Notes: a model not told the origin generated them from the sequence alone. Positions 8,311-17,402 are shown, numbered from the stretch's first letter. The stretch is DNA of 33,773 nt from Deltaproteobacteria bacterium (GCA_031265205.1 JAISCZ010000003.1:1-33773); one strand, 5' to 3'. Numbers and translations: made by a program.

Positions 8311-8420
8311 TTGATACCTTTAATGGTGGAAGCGCAAAAAGTCCCGGCAAGAAGATGATTCCTCGCTGAAGGCAATGGCCGATTCATTGAAAAATTTGGC
8401 TTGTTTCGAGTTTATTGAGA
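8311..8420. repeat. Insertion-sequence end remnant (copy B)
   Basis: TGGTGGAAGCGCAAAAAGTC begins at 8324. The 16-mer GCGCAAAAAGTCCCGG (8332-8347) recurs exactly at 19016-19031, and the following about 80 bp are similar to 6520-6600. One frame reads KRKKSRQEDDSSLKAMADSL, with a counterpart KRKKSQPEDNSSLKSMASS in copy A, so the shared part may have been coding. A stop codon immediately precedes TGG in both copies. The rest to 8740 holds only GC-rich sequence. Confidence 0.6.
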
Positions 8421-8740
8421 TTGCCTCTCAATAATTTTTTCAGCTTGAAGTCCAAACGGCTCTTTTCAGGTCCAATCACGCCAAAACGCGCTCCTACGCG
8501 CGCGCCTTGCGGAACTTTTTTTTCACCGGGAGAGGGAGAGCGCCTCCGGCCTTCCAAGAGACAAAAATCCCCAATAATCAGGATCTTAAGGGCCGCCGGG
8601 GTCTCTTGGGAGTTTAAGGGCGGAGAGAAAAAAAGCGGCGGCCCTTTTATAAAAAATTGAAAGACAAAGAGAGAAAAAAGACAAAAGGCCTTTCGCGCCC
8701 CCGCGGAAAAACCTCGCGCCTTTTCCGCGCGCGCCTTTCC

Positions 8741-10702
8741 TCAGTAATCGTAGCGAAGGCCCAGGCTCACCGAACGGCCCGGCATGTAATAGCGGCTGGC
8801 GGTGGCGTTGTAAAGCTCATCGGTAAAATTCTGGACCTCCAAGACGGCCGATATCTCTCCTTGGCTCGGAAATTCCCAGACCCTCTTTTGGACGAAAAGG
8901 TTGACCACCCCGTAGCCTTGCCGGCGCGCCCCTCCGGAGGCGGCGTAGGTTTTGCCGTGCCTGGAAAGGCTGAGCCTGGCCGCGAGCCCGATGGGCTCGT
9001 ATTGGTAGAGCAGGCCCACCGCCATGACGGTGTCCTCGATATCCTGAATCTTCGCGAAATTGGCGCCCGGCCTGGGGCGCGTCTTAAAAACAAACATATG
9101 GGTCAGGTTAAAGGAGGGCTTTAAGACAAAATCGCGGCCCATAAGCCCCCCAATGTCCAAAGCGAAGGAAAGCTCCACCCCCGAGCGATAGGCTATGTCC
9201 ATGTTCCGGTAATAAGTGTGACCGGCGATCGAGGAGTCCCCCTCGATATAATTTTTGGTCTTCGTCCAAAAATAGCTCGCGGAGGCGTTGGAACGCCTTC
9301 CCATCAGCTCCACCCCGACCTCGTAGCTGTCGCTTTTTTCGGGCTGGAGGGAGGGATTGCCGTGATAGTTGATTCCCGAACTGGTAAAGTCAGCCAAGAG
9401 CTGCATCGGGGTGGGCATGGCGAAGCCCTTGGAAAAATGGGCCCTTATTTTCAAAAAATCCCAAGGCAGATAGGCTATCCCCAAAGAGGGGCTAAGGTTG
9501 CGCTTCTTGGTGGACACGTCCCCGGAGGCGGAAGAGAAACTGAAAAAATCCTGGCGCGCCCCCGCCGAGAGGATGAGGCGCTCGCTGAAGAGGCGCGTTT
9601 TCCCTAAAAGGAAAAAAGCCGCGTCGCGGTAGAGGGAATCGGGGGTGGTGCTGGAGTTCGCGCTCTGGCTGATATCGTAATTGAGGTAATCGAAGCCGCC
9701 GGTAAGGTCCCAAAAATCGGAAGCGTAAGTCAGCTGCGCCTGCCCCGTTTGGGCGTCCACGATATTCCAGAGATCGCTCCCGGGGTTTCGGGGATAGCGG
9801 TAACCCCGATAATCCTTGCCAAAATTGTACCTGACGAGCCAAGAAAGTTTTTCGTTTTCGGCGGAGCCCGTATAGTCCAGCCCTACGGAGTAATTGTATT
9901 TTTTGGTCCAATCCACGCCCTGGTTGCCGCTCGGGTTATAGCTCCCCGGGCTTCCGCTCTTGGGGGAGTCAAAAAAATTAAAGGAGAGCGCCACCCTCTG
10001 GGTATCGAGGAAAGAGTACCCGAATTCCCCCGTTCCCGCGAAATTTTTAAAGGCGGTGTTTTGGTAGACCGCGCCGTCCCCCACCTTATAGGAGCCGGAT
10101 TTGCTCCGGAAAAGGCCCAGCGCGAAATCGAAATCGCCGTGGCTCCCTATCAGAGACGCCTTCTGCCTGTTCGCGCTAAAGCTTCCGACGCCCAATTCCA
10201 TCGAGGCCCCCAATGGCTGGCCAACCCCCTTCTTAGTAATGACGTTGACGACCCCGCCCATGGCCGCCGCTCCGTACTGCACGGCGGCGGGTCCCCGAAT
10301 AATCTCCACGCGCTCCACGTTGGCAAGGCCAATCATGGAAACGTTGCCCGTCCCCAGGCGCCGGCCGTTGAAAAGGACCAGGACGTGGCTTCCCAAGTCC
10401 ATGCCGTGGCTGTCCGTGGAGTACCCGCGAATGGAGACGGTCCCCAAATTTCCGGGATATTTGGTGATCGTGAATCCCGATTCGCTCAAAATCTCCTCTA
10501 AAGTGGCCGCCGAGGAGTTCTCGAGAGTTTCGCCGTCGATGACGGTAATGTTGCTCGTGACTTCCCGGATATTTTCCAATGTCCTGGAAGAGGTCACCAC
10601 TAAGGTGGGCATGTCGTAGTCCTGGGACCAGGCGGGCCGCGGACCGCCGCCGATTCCAGTGAGCGCCAGCGCCAAAGTCAGCGCCACGATAAGTTTGGCC
10701 AT
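8741..10702 (-). CDS. TonB-dependent outer-membrane receptor (paralogue 1)
   Basis: A 653-residue receptor. The start MAKLIVALTLALALTG has GAGGA 7 nt upstream, so a 64-codon upstream extension is rejected. After the signal peptide a TonB-box-like MPTLVVTSSRT appears, then the plug domain: NITVIDGETLENSSAATLEE, VSIRGYSTDSHG, LFNGRRLGTGNV, NVERVEIIRGPAAVQYGAAA and GGVVNVITKKG. A 22-strand-type barrel follows with the late QNFTDELYN motif and ends in aromatic ...RYDY, as outer-membrane barrels do. Substrate is not evident. A putative Zur box at 10862-10879 and its two paralogues suggest a zinc-related ligand. Confidence 0.93.
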   Translation of the reverse strand: MAKLIVALTLALALTGIGGGPRPAWSQDYDMPTLVVTSSRTLENIREVTSNITVIDGETLENSSAATLEEILSESGFTITKYPGNLGTVSIRGYSTDSHGMDLGSHVLVLFNGRRLGTGNVSMIGLANVERVEIIRGPAAVQYGAAAMGGVVNVITKKGVGQPLGASMELGVGSFSANRQKASLIGSHGDFDFALGLFRSKSGSYKVGDGAVYQNTAFKNFAGTGEFGYSFLDTQRVALSFNFFDSPKSGSPGSYNPSGNQGVDWTKKYNYSVGLDYTGSAENEKLSWLVRYNFGKDYRGYRYPRNPGSDLWNIVDAQTGQAQLTYASDFWDLTGGFDYLNYDISQSANSSTTPDSLYRDAAFFLLGKTRLFSERLILSAGARQDFFSFSSASGDVSTKKRNLSPSLGIAYLPWDFLKIRAHFSKGFAMPTPMQLLADFTSSGINYHGNPSLQPEKSDSYEVGVELMGRRSNASASYFWTKTKNYIEGDSSIAGHTYYRNMDIAYRSGVELSFALDIGGLMGRDFVLKPSFNLTHMFVFKTRPRPGANFAKIQDIEDTVMAVGLLYQYEPIGLAARLSLSRHGKTYAASGGARRQGYGVVNLFVQKRVWEFPSQGEISAVLEVQNFTDELYNATASRYYMPGRSVSLGLRYDY

Positions 10703-10861
10703 AATTAATTCCTCAAGCGCGATAATTTTCGCCGTCCTGGCGCGCCCCAAGTCGCGCGGGACAAGCGCCGAAGCGCCGCCACGCCGCTCCCCCCAGGGCC
10801 CGCGGCGCCCGCGATCCCGAGGGCTCACGCTCCGCGCGGGGCCGGGGGAAGGGGCGCTAAC

Positions 10862-10879
10862 GCTACGATATATTGTCGC
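10862..10879 (-). promoter_or_regulatory. Weaker putative Zur box upstream of receptor 1
   Basis: GCTACGATATATTGTCGC matches GCAATGATATATTATTGC at 14 of 18 positions and is nearly self-complementary. It lies 160 nt before the receptor start. The minus-strand promoter is poorer than at the other two sites: CAATAT in the -10 place and no good TTGACA. The rest of 10703-11043 is GC-rich sequence plus a purine-rich run (about 10948-11035) with no gene. Confidence 0.5.
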
Positions 10880-11043
10880 GTTAACTTGCCCCAATCGGGC
10901 CCGCTTGAAGGTAATTCGGCGGGGACGCGCTCGCGCGCGGGAACTTTAGGGAGAAAAAGAAAAGAAAGAAGAAAGTTAAAGGAAAGGAGCTCAAGAAGAA
11001 AAGGAAAAAAAGAGCGAAAACAAGGGAAAAGGCGGGACTTCCT

Positions 11044-13008
11044 TTAGTAATCGTAGCGGAGGCTCACGGTCACTGAGCGCCCGGGCATGTAATAGTACGA
11101 GGATCCGGAGGTCGTCCGATAAAGCTCATCGGTAAAATTCTGCGCCTCCAAGACCGCCGAAAGCTCGCCTTTGTCGGCGAAATCCCAAATTCTCTTGCGC
11201 GCGTTAAGGCTCACGACTCCGTAAGCGTCACGATCCTTGCTCCCGTTGGGATTATAGTTTTTGCTGTGTCTGGAGATGTTGAGGCTAGCGGCGAACCCGA
11301 TGGGATCGTATTTGTAGAGCAGTCCCACCGACATGACGTTATCCTCGATGTCCGCGATCTTATCGAAGTTCGCGGTGGGCGTAAGGCGCGTCTTAAAGAC
11401 GAACATATGGGTCAGGGCGAAAGTGGGCTTCAAAACGAAATCGCGCCCCAATAGCCCCCCGATGTCCAAGCCAAAGGAAAGCTCCAAGCCCGAGCGGTAG
11501 GCGACGTCCATGTTCCGATAGAGCCTTTCGGTCGCGCTCGGCCTCGTGCTTTCGATAAAGTTTTTGCTCTTTGTCCAGAAATAGCTCAGTGACGCCATGG
11601 AATGCCTTCCCATAAGATCCATCCCGACCTCGTAGCTGTCGCTTTTTTCGGGCTGGAGATTGGGATCCCCCTGAAAATGCGTGCCGGCGGCGTTAGTGTA
11701 GTCGGCCACGAGCTGAATCGGGGTGGGCATGGCGAAACCCTTGGAATAATGGGCCCTTATTTTCATAAAAGGCCAGGGCAGATAAGCTATTCCCAGCGAG
11801 GGGCTCAGATTGCGCTTATTGGTGGAGCCGTTCCCCTCCTCGGGCTTGAAGCTGAAATAGTCCCTCCGCGCCCCAGCGGAAAGGATCAGGCGATCGTCAA
11901 AGAAGCGCAGCTTTCCCAAAGCGAAAAAGGCCTGGTCGCGGTAGACGGAATTGGGGGTGGTGTTGAAACTCGCGCTCTGGGAGATGTCGTAATTGAGGTA
12001 ATCAAAACCGCCGGTCAGATCCCAAAAGTTCCCCGCGTAAGTCACCTGGGCCTGCCCCGTTTGGGCGTCCACGATATTCCAGCCGTATTCCTGGGAACCT
12101 GAAGGATAATGGTAACCGCGAAAATCTTTTCCCACGTTGTACCTCACCAGCCAGGATATTTTCTCGTCGCGCGTCGCGCCGTTATAGTCCACGCCGAGGG
12201 AGTAATTGTATTTGCGCGTCCAGTTGGAGCTTTGGACCCCGTTCGCGCTATAGGACCCAGGGCTTCCGCTTTGGGGGGAATCGAAAAAATTGAAGGAAAG
12301 AGCCACCCGGTGGGAGTCGAGGAAAGCGTAGCCGAACTCCCCGGACCCGGCGTAATTTTCAAAGGCGGTGTTGTTGAAAGTCCCGCCGCCGCCGATCTTG
12401 TACGATCCGTATTTGGCGTGGGAGAGCCCCACGGCGAAATCAAAATTACGGTAACTCCCGATGAAACGCGCCTTTTCCTTGTTCGCGCTAAAAGAGCCAA
12501 CCCCGGCCTCCAGCGAGGCCCCGAAGGGAAGGCCGATTCCTTTTTTGGTGATGACGTTGACGACCCCGCCCATGGCCGCCGCCCCATACTGCGTCGCCGC
12601 GGGACCCCGGATAACCTCCACGCGCTCCACGTTGGCTAGGCTAATCATGGAAACGTTGCCCGTCCCCAGCCGCCTTCCGTTTAAGAGAATCAGGACGTGG
12701 CTTCCCAAGTCAAGGCCGTGGCTATCCGTGGAAAAACCGCGAACGGTAACCGTCCCGAGGCTACCCGGATTCTTGGTGACCGTGAACCCCGACTCGCTTA
12801 ATATTTCCTCCAGCGTAATCGCCGCGGAGTTTTCCAGCGTCTCCTCGTCGATAACGGTAATGTTGCTGGTGACTTCCCGTATGTCCTCCGCCGTCCGGGA
12901 AGAGGTCACCACCACGACGCCCATCTGTCCCTCCTGGGCTCGCGCGGGCGCGTGGACAAGAAAAAGAGCGCTCGCTAAAAGCGCGATCGCCCAAAGTGTT
13001 TTCGCCAT
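11044..13008 (-). CDS. TonB-dependent outer-membrane receptor (paralogue 2)
   Basis: A 654-residue receptor closely related to the one downstream. It has signal peptide MAKTLWAIALLASALFLVHA with cleavage after ARA, TonB-box region MGVVVVTSSRTAEDI, plug motifs TVRGFSTDSHGLDLG and NVERVEVIRGPAATQYGAAA, and a barrel containing KGFAMPTPIQLVADY and PEKSDSYEVGMDLMGR, ending YDY. An AAGGAA ribosome site precedes the ATG. It is preceded by a 528-nt leader and a consensus promoter with the strongest putative Zur box in the window. It is separated from receptor 1 by about 340 nt, so the two probably have separate promoters. Confidence 0.93.
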   Translation of the reverse strand: MAKTLWAIALLASALFLVHAPARAQEGQMGVVVVTSSRTAEDIREVTSNITVIDEETLENSAAITLEEILSESGFTVTKNPGSLGTVTVRGFSTDSHGLDLGSHVLILLNGRRLGTGNVSMISLANVERVEVIRGPAATQYGAAAMGGVVNVITKKGIGLPFGASLEAGVGSFSANKEKARFIGSYRNFDFAVGLSHAKYGSYKIGGGGTFNNTAFENYAGSGEFGYAFLDSHRVALSFNFFDSPQSGSPGSYSANGVQSSNWTRKYNYSLGVDYNGATRDEKISWLVRYNVGKDFRGYHYPSGSQEYGWNIVDAQTGQAQVTYAGNFWDLTGGFDYLNYDISQSASFNTTPNSVYRDQAFFALGKLRFFDDRLILSAGARRDYFSFKPEEGNGSTNKRNLSPSLGIAYLPWPFMKIRAHYSKGFAMPTPIQLVADYTNAAGTHFQGDPNLQPEKSDSYEVGMDLMGRHSMASLSYFWTKSKNFIESTRPSATERLYRNMDVAYRSGLELSFGLDIGGLLGRDFVLKPTFALTHMFVFKTRLTPTANFDKIADIEDNVMSVGLLYKYDPIGFAASLNISRHSKNYNPNGSKDRDAYGVVSLNARKRIWDFADKGELSAVLEAQNFTDELYRTTSGSSYYYMPGRSVTVSLRYDY

Positions 13009-13187
13009 TTTGATTCCTTTTATAAACCCCTTTTCCTCGCTCGCGAAAGGTTTCTTTGGGGGCCAAAGAAAGAGAAAAAGATAGATGGCTTTTCGCGGCC
13101 AAAAAACGGGCCGCCCCTTCCATTTGGAGTGAGCGAAACGGTTGGGGGCGACCCGCCCGCGGCCCTAAAGCCGATTCTTTAAAATAG

Positions 13188-13210
13188 GACGCGGCCCATA
13201 AGGCCGCGTC
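13188..13210 (-). terminator. Perfect 9-bp hairpin in the leader of receptor 2
   Basis: GACGCGGCC, loop CATAA, GGCCGCGTC. On the minus strand it is followed by CTATTTTAAAG, a weak U-run. It lies between the promoter at 13536-13574 and the receptor start at 13008, so it could attenuate or stabilise the leader. The rest of 13009-13535 shows no convincing gene. Confidence 0.4.
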
Positions 13211-13535
13211 CCGCTGGATAGAGGGGAGCTCCTCTCCCCTTAAGTCTCCTTAAACCAAAACTTCCCTCCTTTCGGGCCGGGAGGCGCCACTCCTCCAAGG
13301 AACGCCTCCGCGAGATAACGGGAAAGAAGAACCCTCCGAAAAGAGGCGGAGAGCCTTTCTTTCGCCAGGCCAAAAGGTCACGCGCGGAATAACCCGCGCG
13401 CTCCCTTTTTGGAAAAGAAACGAGGAACTTTCGCCCTCAAAAGTCCGTCCTCCGCCCCTTAAGAGCGCCCCGGGAACCCTATACCCGGGGGCCTTGGCCG
13501 AGGCGTTGGGCGGATAAATTTGAGAGGTAGCCTGA

Positions 13536-13574
13536 ATGCAATGATATATTATTGCATATACTCGCCCATGTCAA
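13536..13574 (-). promoter_or_regulatory. Promoter with strongest putative Zur box
   Basis: Minus-strand TTGACA (13569-13574), 17-nt spacer, TAATAT (13546-13551): the same architecture as the zinc-operon promoter at 6441-6469. The dyad GCAATGATATATTATTGC (13538-13555) is self-complementary at 16 of 18 positions and extends one AT pair each side. The conserved -35, spacing, -10 and dyad at two sites argue that one repressor controls both. Confidence 0.75.
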
Positions 13575-13844
13575 GCCTCCCCGCCCCAAAAGAGGCGAAA
13601 GAAGTCCCTTTGAGCCCTCCCAGGGCCCGCCGAAGGCTCCGCGCGGGAGGCCTAAAAGGCGCAAAAGCGCGGATTTAAGGCTTTTCCCCTTAAATCCGCG
13701 CTCAAAAAAAAATTCCCCATTCCCGCGCCTTAAAGGTACGGAAATGGGGGGTCTTTCGTCGCGACTTACGCCCCCAGCGCCGGGGAGGCGCCCCCGCGAG
13801 GGGCCTCTTGGGCTATTTTTCGGCGCGAGAGAGCGGGCTATTTT

Positions 13845-14060
13845 TCCTTCGGCGCGAGGCCACGGGCGCTTTTCCCCTTTGAGATCGCGGGCTTTTTTCC
13901 CTTTGGCGCGAGGCGTCCAAACCTTTTTCCCTAAGTTCGAGGCCACGGGCGCTTTTCGCCATAGAGGCCGCAGGCTTTTTCCCTTTGGCGCGAGGCTTCC
14001 AAGCCTTTTTCCCTCAACGCGAGGCCGTGGGCCCTTTTCGCCTTAGCGAATCCCCGGCGC
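13845..14060. repeat. Higher-order tandem repeat, about 82-83 bp
   Basis: GAGGCCACGGGCGCTTTTC at 13856, its exact repeat at 13939 and a variant (GAGGCCGTGGGCCCTTTTC) at 14021 mark three copies spaced 83 and 82 bp. Within each copy are two or three about 28-bp subunits of the form GCGCGAGGC...GGGC...TTTTCCC. Further decayed subunits extend to about 13820 and 14095. No open frame looks coding. It lies in the intergenic gap 13575-14234 downstream of receptor 3; the remainder of that gap shows nothing else. Confidence 0.7.
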
Positions 14061-14234
14061 GAGGCTTTCGGCGCTATTGCCGGCGCGAGAGAGGGCGCCC
14101 GTCGCCCCCAGGCCACCCTTCTTATAATGTTGATCCAAGCCCAAAATAACCCCCCCGGCGGGAAAAAGGCGGGCCGCGAAGCCGCGCCTCTCCCCGCGCC
14201 GGGGGGAAATCTAAGGGAGGCCGCGATCTTCGCG

Positions 14235-16199
14235 CTAATAGTCGTAGCGGAGGCTGAGATTAATGGCTCGACCGGGCATGTAATAATTGGAAGAGGTCGT
14301 GCGGTAAAGCTCGTCGGTGAAGTTCTGAATCTCCAAAATAGCGGATATCTCTCCTTGGTCGGGAAACTCCCATATCCTCTTTTGGACGTAGAGGCTTACC
14401 ACCCCGTAGGCGGGCCGGTTCTCGCTCCCGTTGGCGTTGTAATTTTTGGAGTGCCGGGAAACGTTCAGCTTGGCCGCGAAGCCGATGGGATCGTATTTGA
14501 GGAGCAGCCCAAAGGACATGGCGTCGTCCTCGACCCCGTCGATCTTGAGAAAGCGGTCCCCTGGCCGTGAGCGGGTCTTAAAGACGAACATGTGGGTCAT
14601 CGAAAGGGATGGCTTTAAAACGAAGTCTTGGGCGATTAAGCCCCCCAGGTCGTAATCGAGGGAGAACTCAATTCCCGAGCGGTAGGCCAAGTCCATGTTC
14701 CGATACTCCCGGGTGGTGGGAGTCGGGCTCACGCTTTCGATAAAATTATCGCTTTTCGTCCAAAAATAGCTCATGGAGGCGTTGCCGCGCCTTCCCATTA
14801 AATCCACCCCCACCTCGTAGCTGTCGCTTTTTTCGGGCTGGAGATTGGGATCCCCCTGAAAGTGAGTGCCGGCGGCGTTAAAGTAGTCGGCCACGAGCTG
14901 AATCGGGGTGGGCATGGCGAAGCCCTTGGAATAATGGGCCCGGATTTTGAGAAAATCCCAAGGCAGATAGGCTATCCCCAAAGAAGGGCTTAAATTGCGC
15001 TTTTTAGTGGAAATGTTCCCAGAATTAGACTCAAAACTGAAAAAATCCTGCCGCGCCCCCGCCGAGACGATAAATTGGCCGTCCCAGAGACGCAGTTTTC
15101 CCAAGACGAAAAAGGCCCCGTTGCGGTAGACCGAGTTGGGCGTGGTGTTGGAGTTCGCGCTCTGGGAAACGTCGTAGTTCAGGTAGTCAAACCCGCCGGT
15201 CAGATCCACTCTGTCCCCAGCGTAAGACAGCTGGGCCTGCGCCGTCCGACTGTCCACCCCGTTCCAGGTGTCGCCAGCGGGGTTAACGTAGGAGCGGTAG
15301 CCCCGATAGTCCCGCCCCTGGCCGTACCTGAGCGTCCAGGCGAATTTTTCGTCCGCCGTGGCGCCGGAGTAATCCAGGCCGAGGGAATAATTGTACTTGC
15401 GGGTCCAGTTGGTATTCTGCGCGCCACTCGGGTTAAAGGGCCCCGGGCTCCCGCTTTCGGGGGAGTCGTAGAAATTGAAAGACAGCGCCGCCCGGTGCTT
15501 ATCAAGAAAGCTGTAGCCGAACTCCCCGGAGCCCGCGTAATTTTCAAAGGCGGTGTTGTTGAAGGTCTGGCCGCCTCCCACCTTATAAGAGCCGTAATCG
15601 CTGTGGGCGAAGCCCACCGCGAAATCGAATCCCCCGCGGCTCCCCAGAAAACGGGCCTTTTGCTTGCTCGTGTCGAAACTCCCGTAGCCCAGCTCCAGGT
15701 AAGCCTTGAAGGGAAGGCCAATCCCATTTTTGGTGATGACGTTGATCACCCCGCCCATGGCGGCGGACCCGTACTGCACGGCGGCGGGGCCTCGGATAAC
15801 CTCAATGCGCTCCACGTTGGCCAGTCCCAGCATGGAGACGTTACCGGTCCCCACCCGGCGGCCGTTGAGGAGCAAAAGGACATGACTCCCCAAGTCCAGG
15901 CCCAAAAGATCGGTGGAAAAGCCCCGGATGGTGACCGTCCCGAGGCTGCCGGGATTTTTGGAGACCGTAAAACCCGTCTCGCTTAAAATCTCCTCTAAAG
16001 TGCTCGCCCCCGAAGTCTCCAGAGCCTCTTCGTCGATGACGGTGATGTTGCTCGTGACTTCGCGGATATTTTCGGAGGAGCGGGAAGAGGTCACCACCAT
16101 GGTGGGCATCGCGCTTTCCTCCTGGGCCAAGGCCACTTGGCTCGCCAGCGCCCCGAAAATGGCCAGCGCCAACGCCAAAGGCCCGATTGTTCTGTTCAT
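14235..16199 (-). CDS. TonB-dependent outer-membrane receptor (paralogue 3)
   Basis: A 654-residue third member of the tandem family. It has signal peptide MNRTIGPLALALAIFGALA ending ALA-QEE and a TonB-box region MPTMVVTSSRSSENI. Plug motifs include TIRGFSTDLLGLDLGSH and NVERIEVIRGPAAVQYGSAA, the barrel contains KGFAMPTPIQLVADYF, and the protein ends RYDY. An in-frame ATG six codons upstream is an alternative start; AGGA lies just before the chosen one. It shares the plug almost verbatim with the other two but diverges in the extracellular-loop stretches, so the ligand may differ. I find no Zur-like palindrome within 900 nt upstream, unlike its paralogues. Confidence 0.93.
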   Translation of the reverse strand: MNRTIGPLALALAIFGALASQVALAQEESAMPTMVVTSSRSSENIREVTSNITVIDEEALETSGASTLEEILSETGFTVSKNPGSLGTVTIRGFSTDLLGLDLGSHVLLLLNGRRVGTGNVSMLGLANVERIEVIRGPAAVQYGSAAMGGVINVITKNGIGLPFKAYLELGYGSFDTSKQKARFLGSRGGFDFAVGFAHSDYGSYKVGGGQTFNNTAFENYAGSGEFGYSFLDKHRAALSFNFYDSPESGSPGPFNPSGAQNTNWTRKYNYSLGLDYSGATADEKFAWTLRYGQGRDYRGYRSYVNPAGDTWNGVDSRTAQAQLSYAGDRVDLTGGFDYLNYDVSQSANSNTTPNSVYRNGAFFVLGKLRLWDGQFIVSAGARQDFFSFESNSGNISTKKRNLSPSLGIAYLPWDFLKIRAHYSKGFAMPTPIQLVADYFNAAGTHFQGDPNLQPEKSDSYEVGVDLMGRRGNASMSYFWTKSDNFIESVSPTPTTREYRNMDLAYRSGIEFSLDYDLGGLIAQDFVLKPSLSMTHMFVFKTRSRPGDRFLKIDGVEDDAMSFGLLLKYDPIGFAAKLNVSRHSKNYNANGSENRPAYGVVSLYVQKRIWEFPDQGEISAILEIQNFTDELYRTTSSNYYMPGRAINLSLRYDY

Positions 16200-16400
16200 T
16201 TTGATCCTACCCATCAAAATTCGCCTCCGCTAACCGCGAAGATGACCGCGCCGGGGCGCGGCCAAGGAAACAAAAGCTATCCCGCTTTAAAAAAAAGCCT
16301 TTCGCGGCGAAATATTCCCGCGCGCGCGCCTCTTCCGCCACTTTTTTCCCGTCATCGCGCCAAAAGGCCACGCGCGCGAAGCTTACCCATTTCCGCGAGA

Positions 16401-16423
16401 GGGGCGCGCTCCGCGCCCCTTTT
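16401..16423 (+). terminator. GC hairpin followed by TTTT
   Basis: GGGGCGCG, loop CTC, CGCGCCCC, then TTTT on the plus strand. It looks like an intrinsic terminator, but no plus-strand gene precedes it. It may be a bidirectional insulator of the receptor cluster. Confidence 0.4.
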
Positions 16424-16440
16424 GGGGCGGGCCCGCTTCC

Positions 16441-16470
16441 CGTGAGGGTCGCCCGCGGGCGACCCTCACG
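16441..16470. repeat. Perfect 30-bp palindrome
   Basis: CGTGAGGGTCGCCCG is followed directly by its exact reverse complement, with no spacer. It lies 240 nt upstream of receptor 3, next to the hairpin at 16401-16423. The stretch 16471-17204 shows no gene. Confidence 0.8.
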
Positions 16471-17204
16471 TAAGGCCAGAAGCCACCGTCGAGCAGGGAA
16501 GAAAGAGCGATATTTCCGCAAAAACAGTTAACCCACACGCGGCTCGCCGCGGGCGCCGGAAAAAGCGCCGCAAAAAAAAAGATTTGCTGGAAGTTAAGCG
16601 CGGACGCGAGAGGCTGAAACCCCGCCGCGCCCGCTATTTAAGGACGCTTCGCGCGCGGGCGGCCCTTTTATAGGCCGGCTCGCCGCGAGAAAGCGCGCGC
16701 GCTGGCTCTAAGCGCGCGTTAAAAGGCTAATTTGAGGGGGGAATAGCGAGAGAAGCGAACCACGGGCGAAAGAGGTGGGACATTTAGGGAGGAGTGAAAT
16801 TTTGGAGTTAAAGGCCCTCCGGGCCGCCCGAGCGCGCGAAAGAGAGGAAGAAAGACATATTGAAAAATATCGCTCTTCCTCTCCAAAGCCCAGAAGCGTC
16901 CCCAGGGAAAATTCGTAAAATTGGGACTCAGGGCTATTGAAAGTTCCCCATAATACATTAGCCGCGAATACTTTTCCAGATGGGGGCGCGCCTCTTTTTA
17001 ACTTCGTTTTTAAACGCGAAAGCCGAGCGCGGCGCCTCCAGCCGAGAGTTCGGCAGTTCATTTTTTGACAAAAAGGGCTCGCCCCGCCAAGCGGGACCTT
17101 CCCTCCTCTCCTGCGTTCCGCAAAAAAATCCCAGATCGCCCCGGAACCAAAGCGCGCGCGAGCCTTTCTAGCACGTCGCCCCTCCGGCGCCCCTTATTAG
17201 CGTA

Positions 17205-17402
17205 AGAATAATATATGCTAAATTAGTGTACTTTTAAACATTAAAAGAGTTAAAATTACATTTATATGATATATTATAGTTTAACATACTAATAAAAAAA
17301 TTTTTTAAATCTTTCTAAATATATTTATATATAAGATGATAAAAATATTATTTTATTATCTTATTAACAATAAATTGCTTATATATTATTTGATACCTTT
17401 AA
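17205..17402. other. AT-rich island in GC-rich DNA
   Basis: About 200 bp made almost entirely of A and T, flanked sharply by GC-rich sequence. It contains ATGATATATTAT (17266-17277), the core of the putative Zur box, but such a match is easy in this composition. No frame is coding. It may be an imported remnant or a helically unstable element. Confidence 0.6.

Noticed and set aside
8311-8323. TTGATACCTTTAA shared with 17390-17402
   Set aside because: A single 13-bp AT-rich match with unrelated flanks; chance cannot be excluded.
13479-14116. Minus- and plus-strand frames across the repeat region
   Set aside because: They are built from the tandem repeat itself and consist of Arg/Phe/Pro-rich low-complexity sequence.
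17262-17281. Zur-box-like core ATGATATATTAT upstream of receptor 3
   Set aside because: It lies in nearly pure AT sequence where such a match is expected by chance, over 1 kb from the receptor start, without a good -35.
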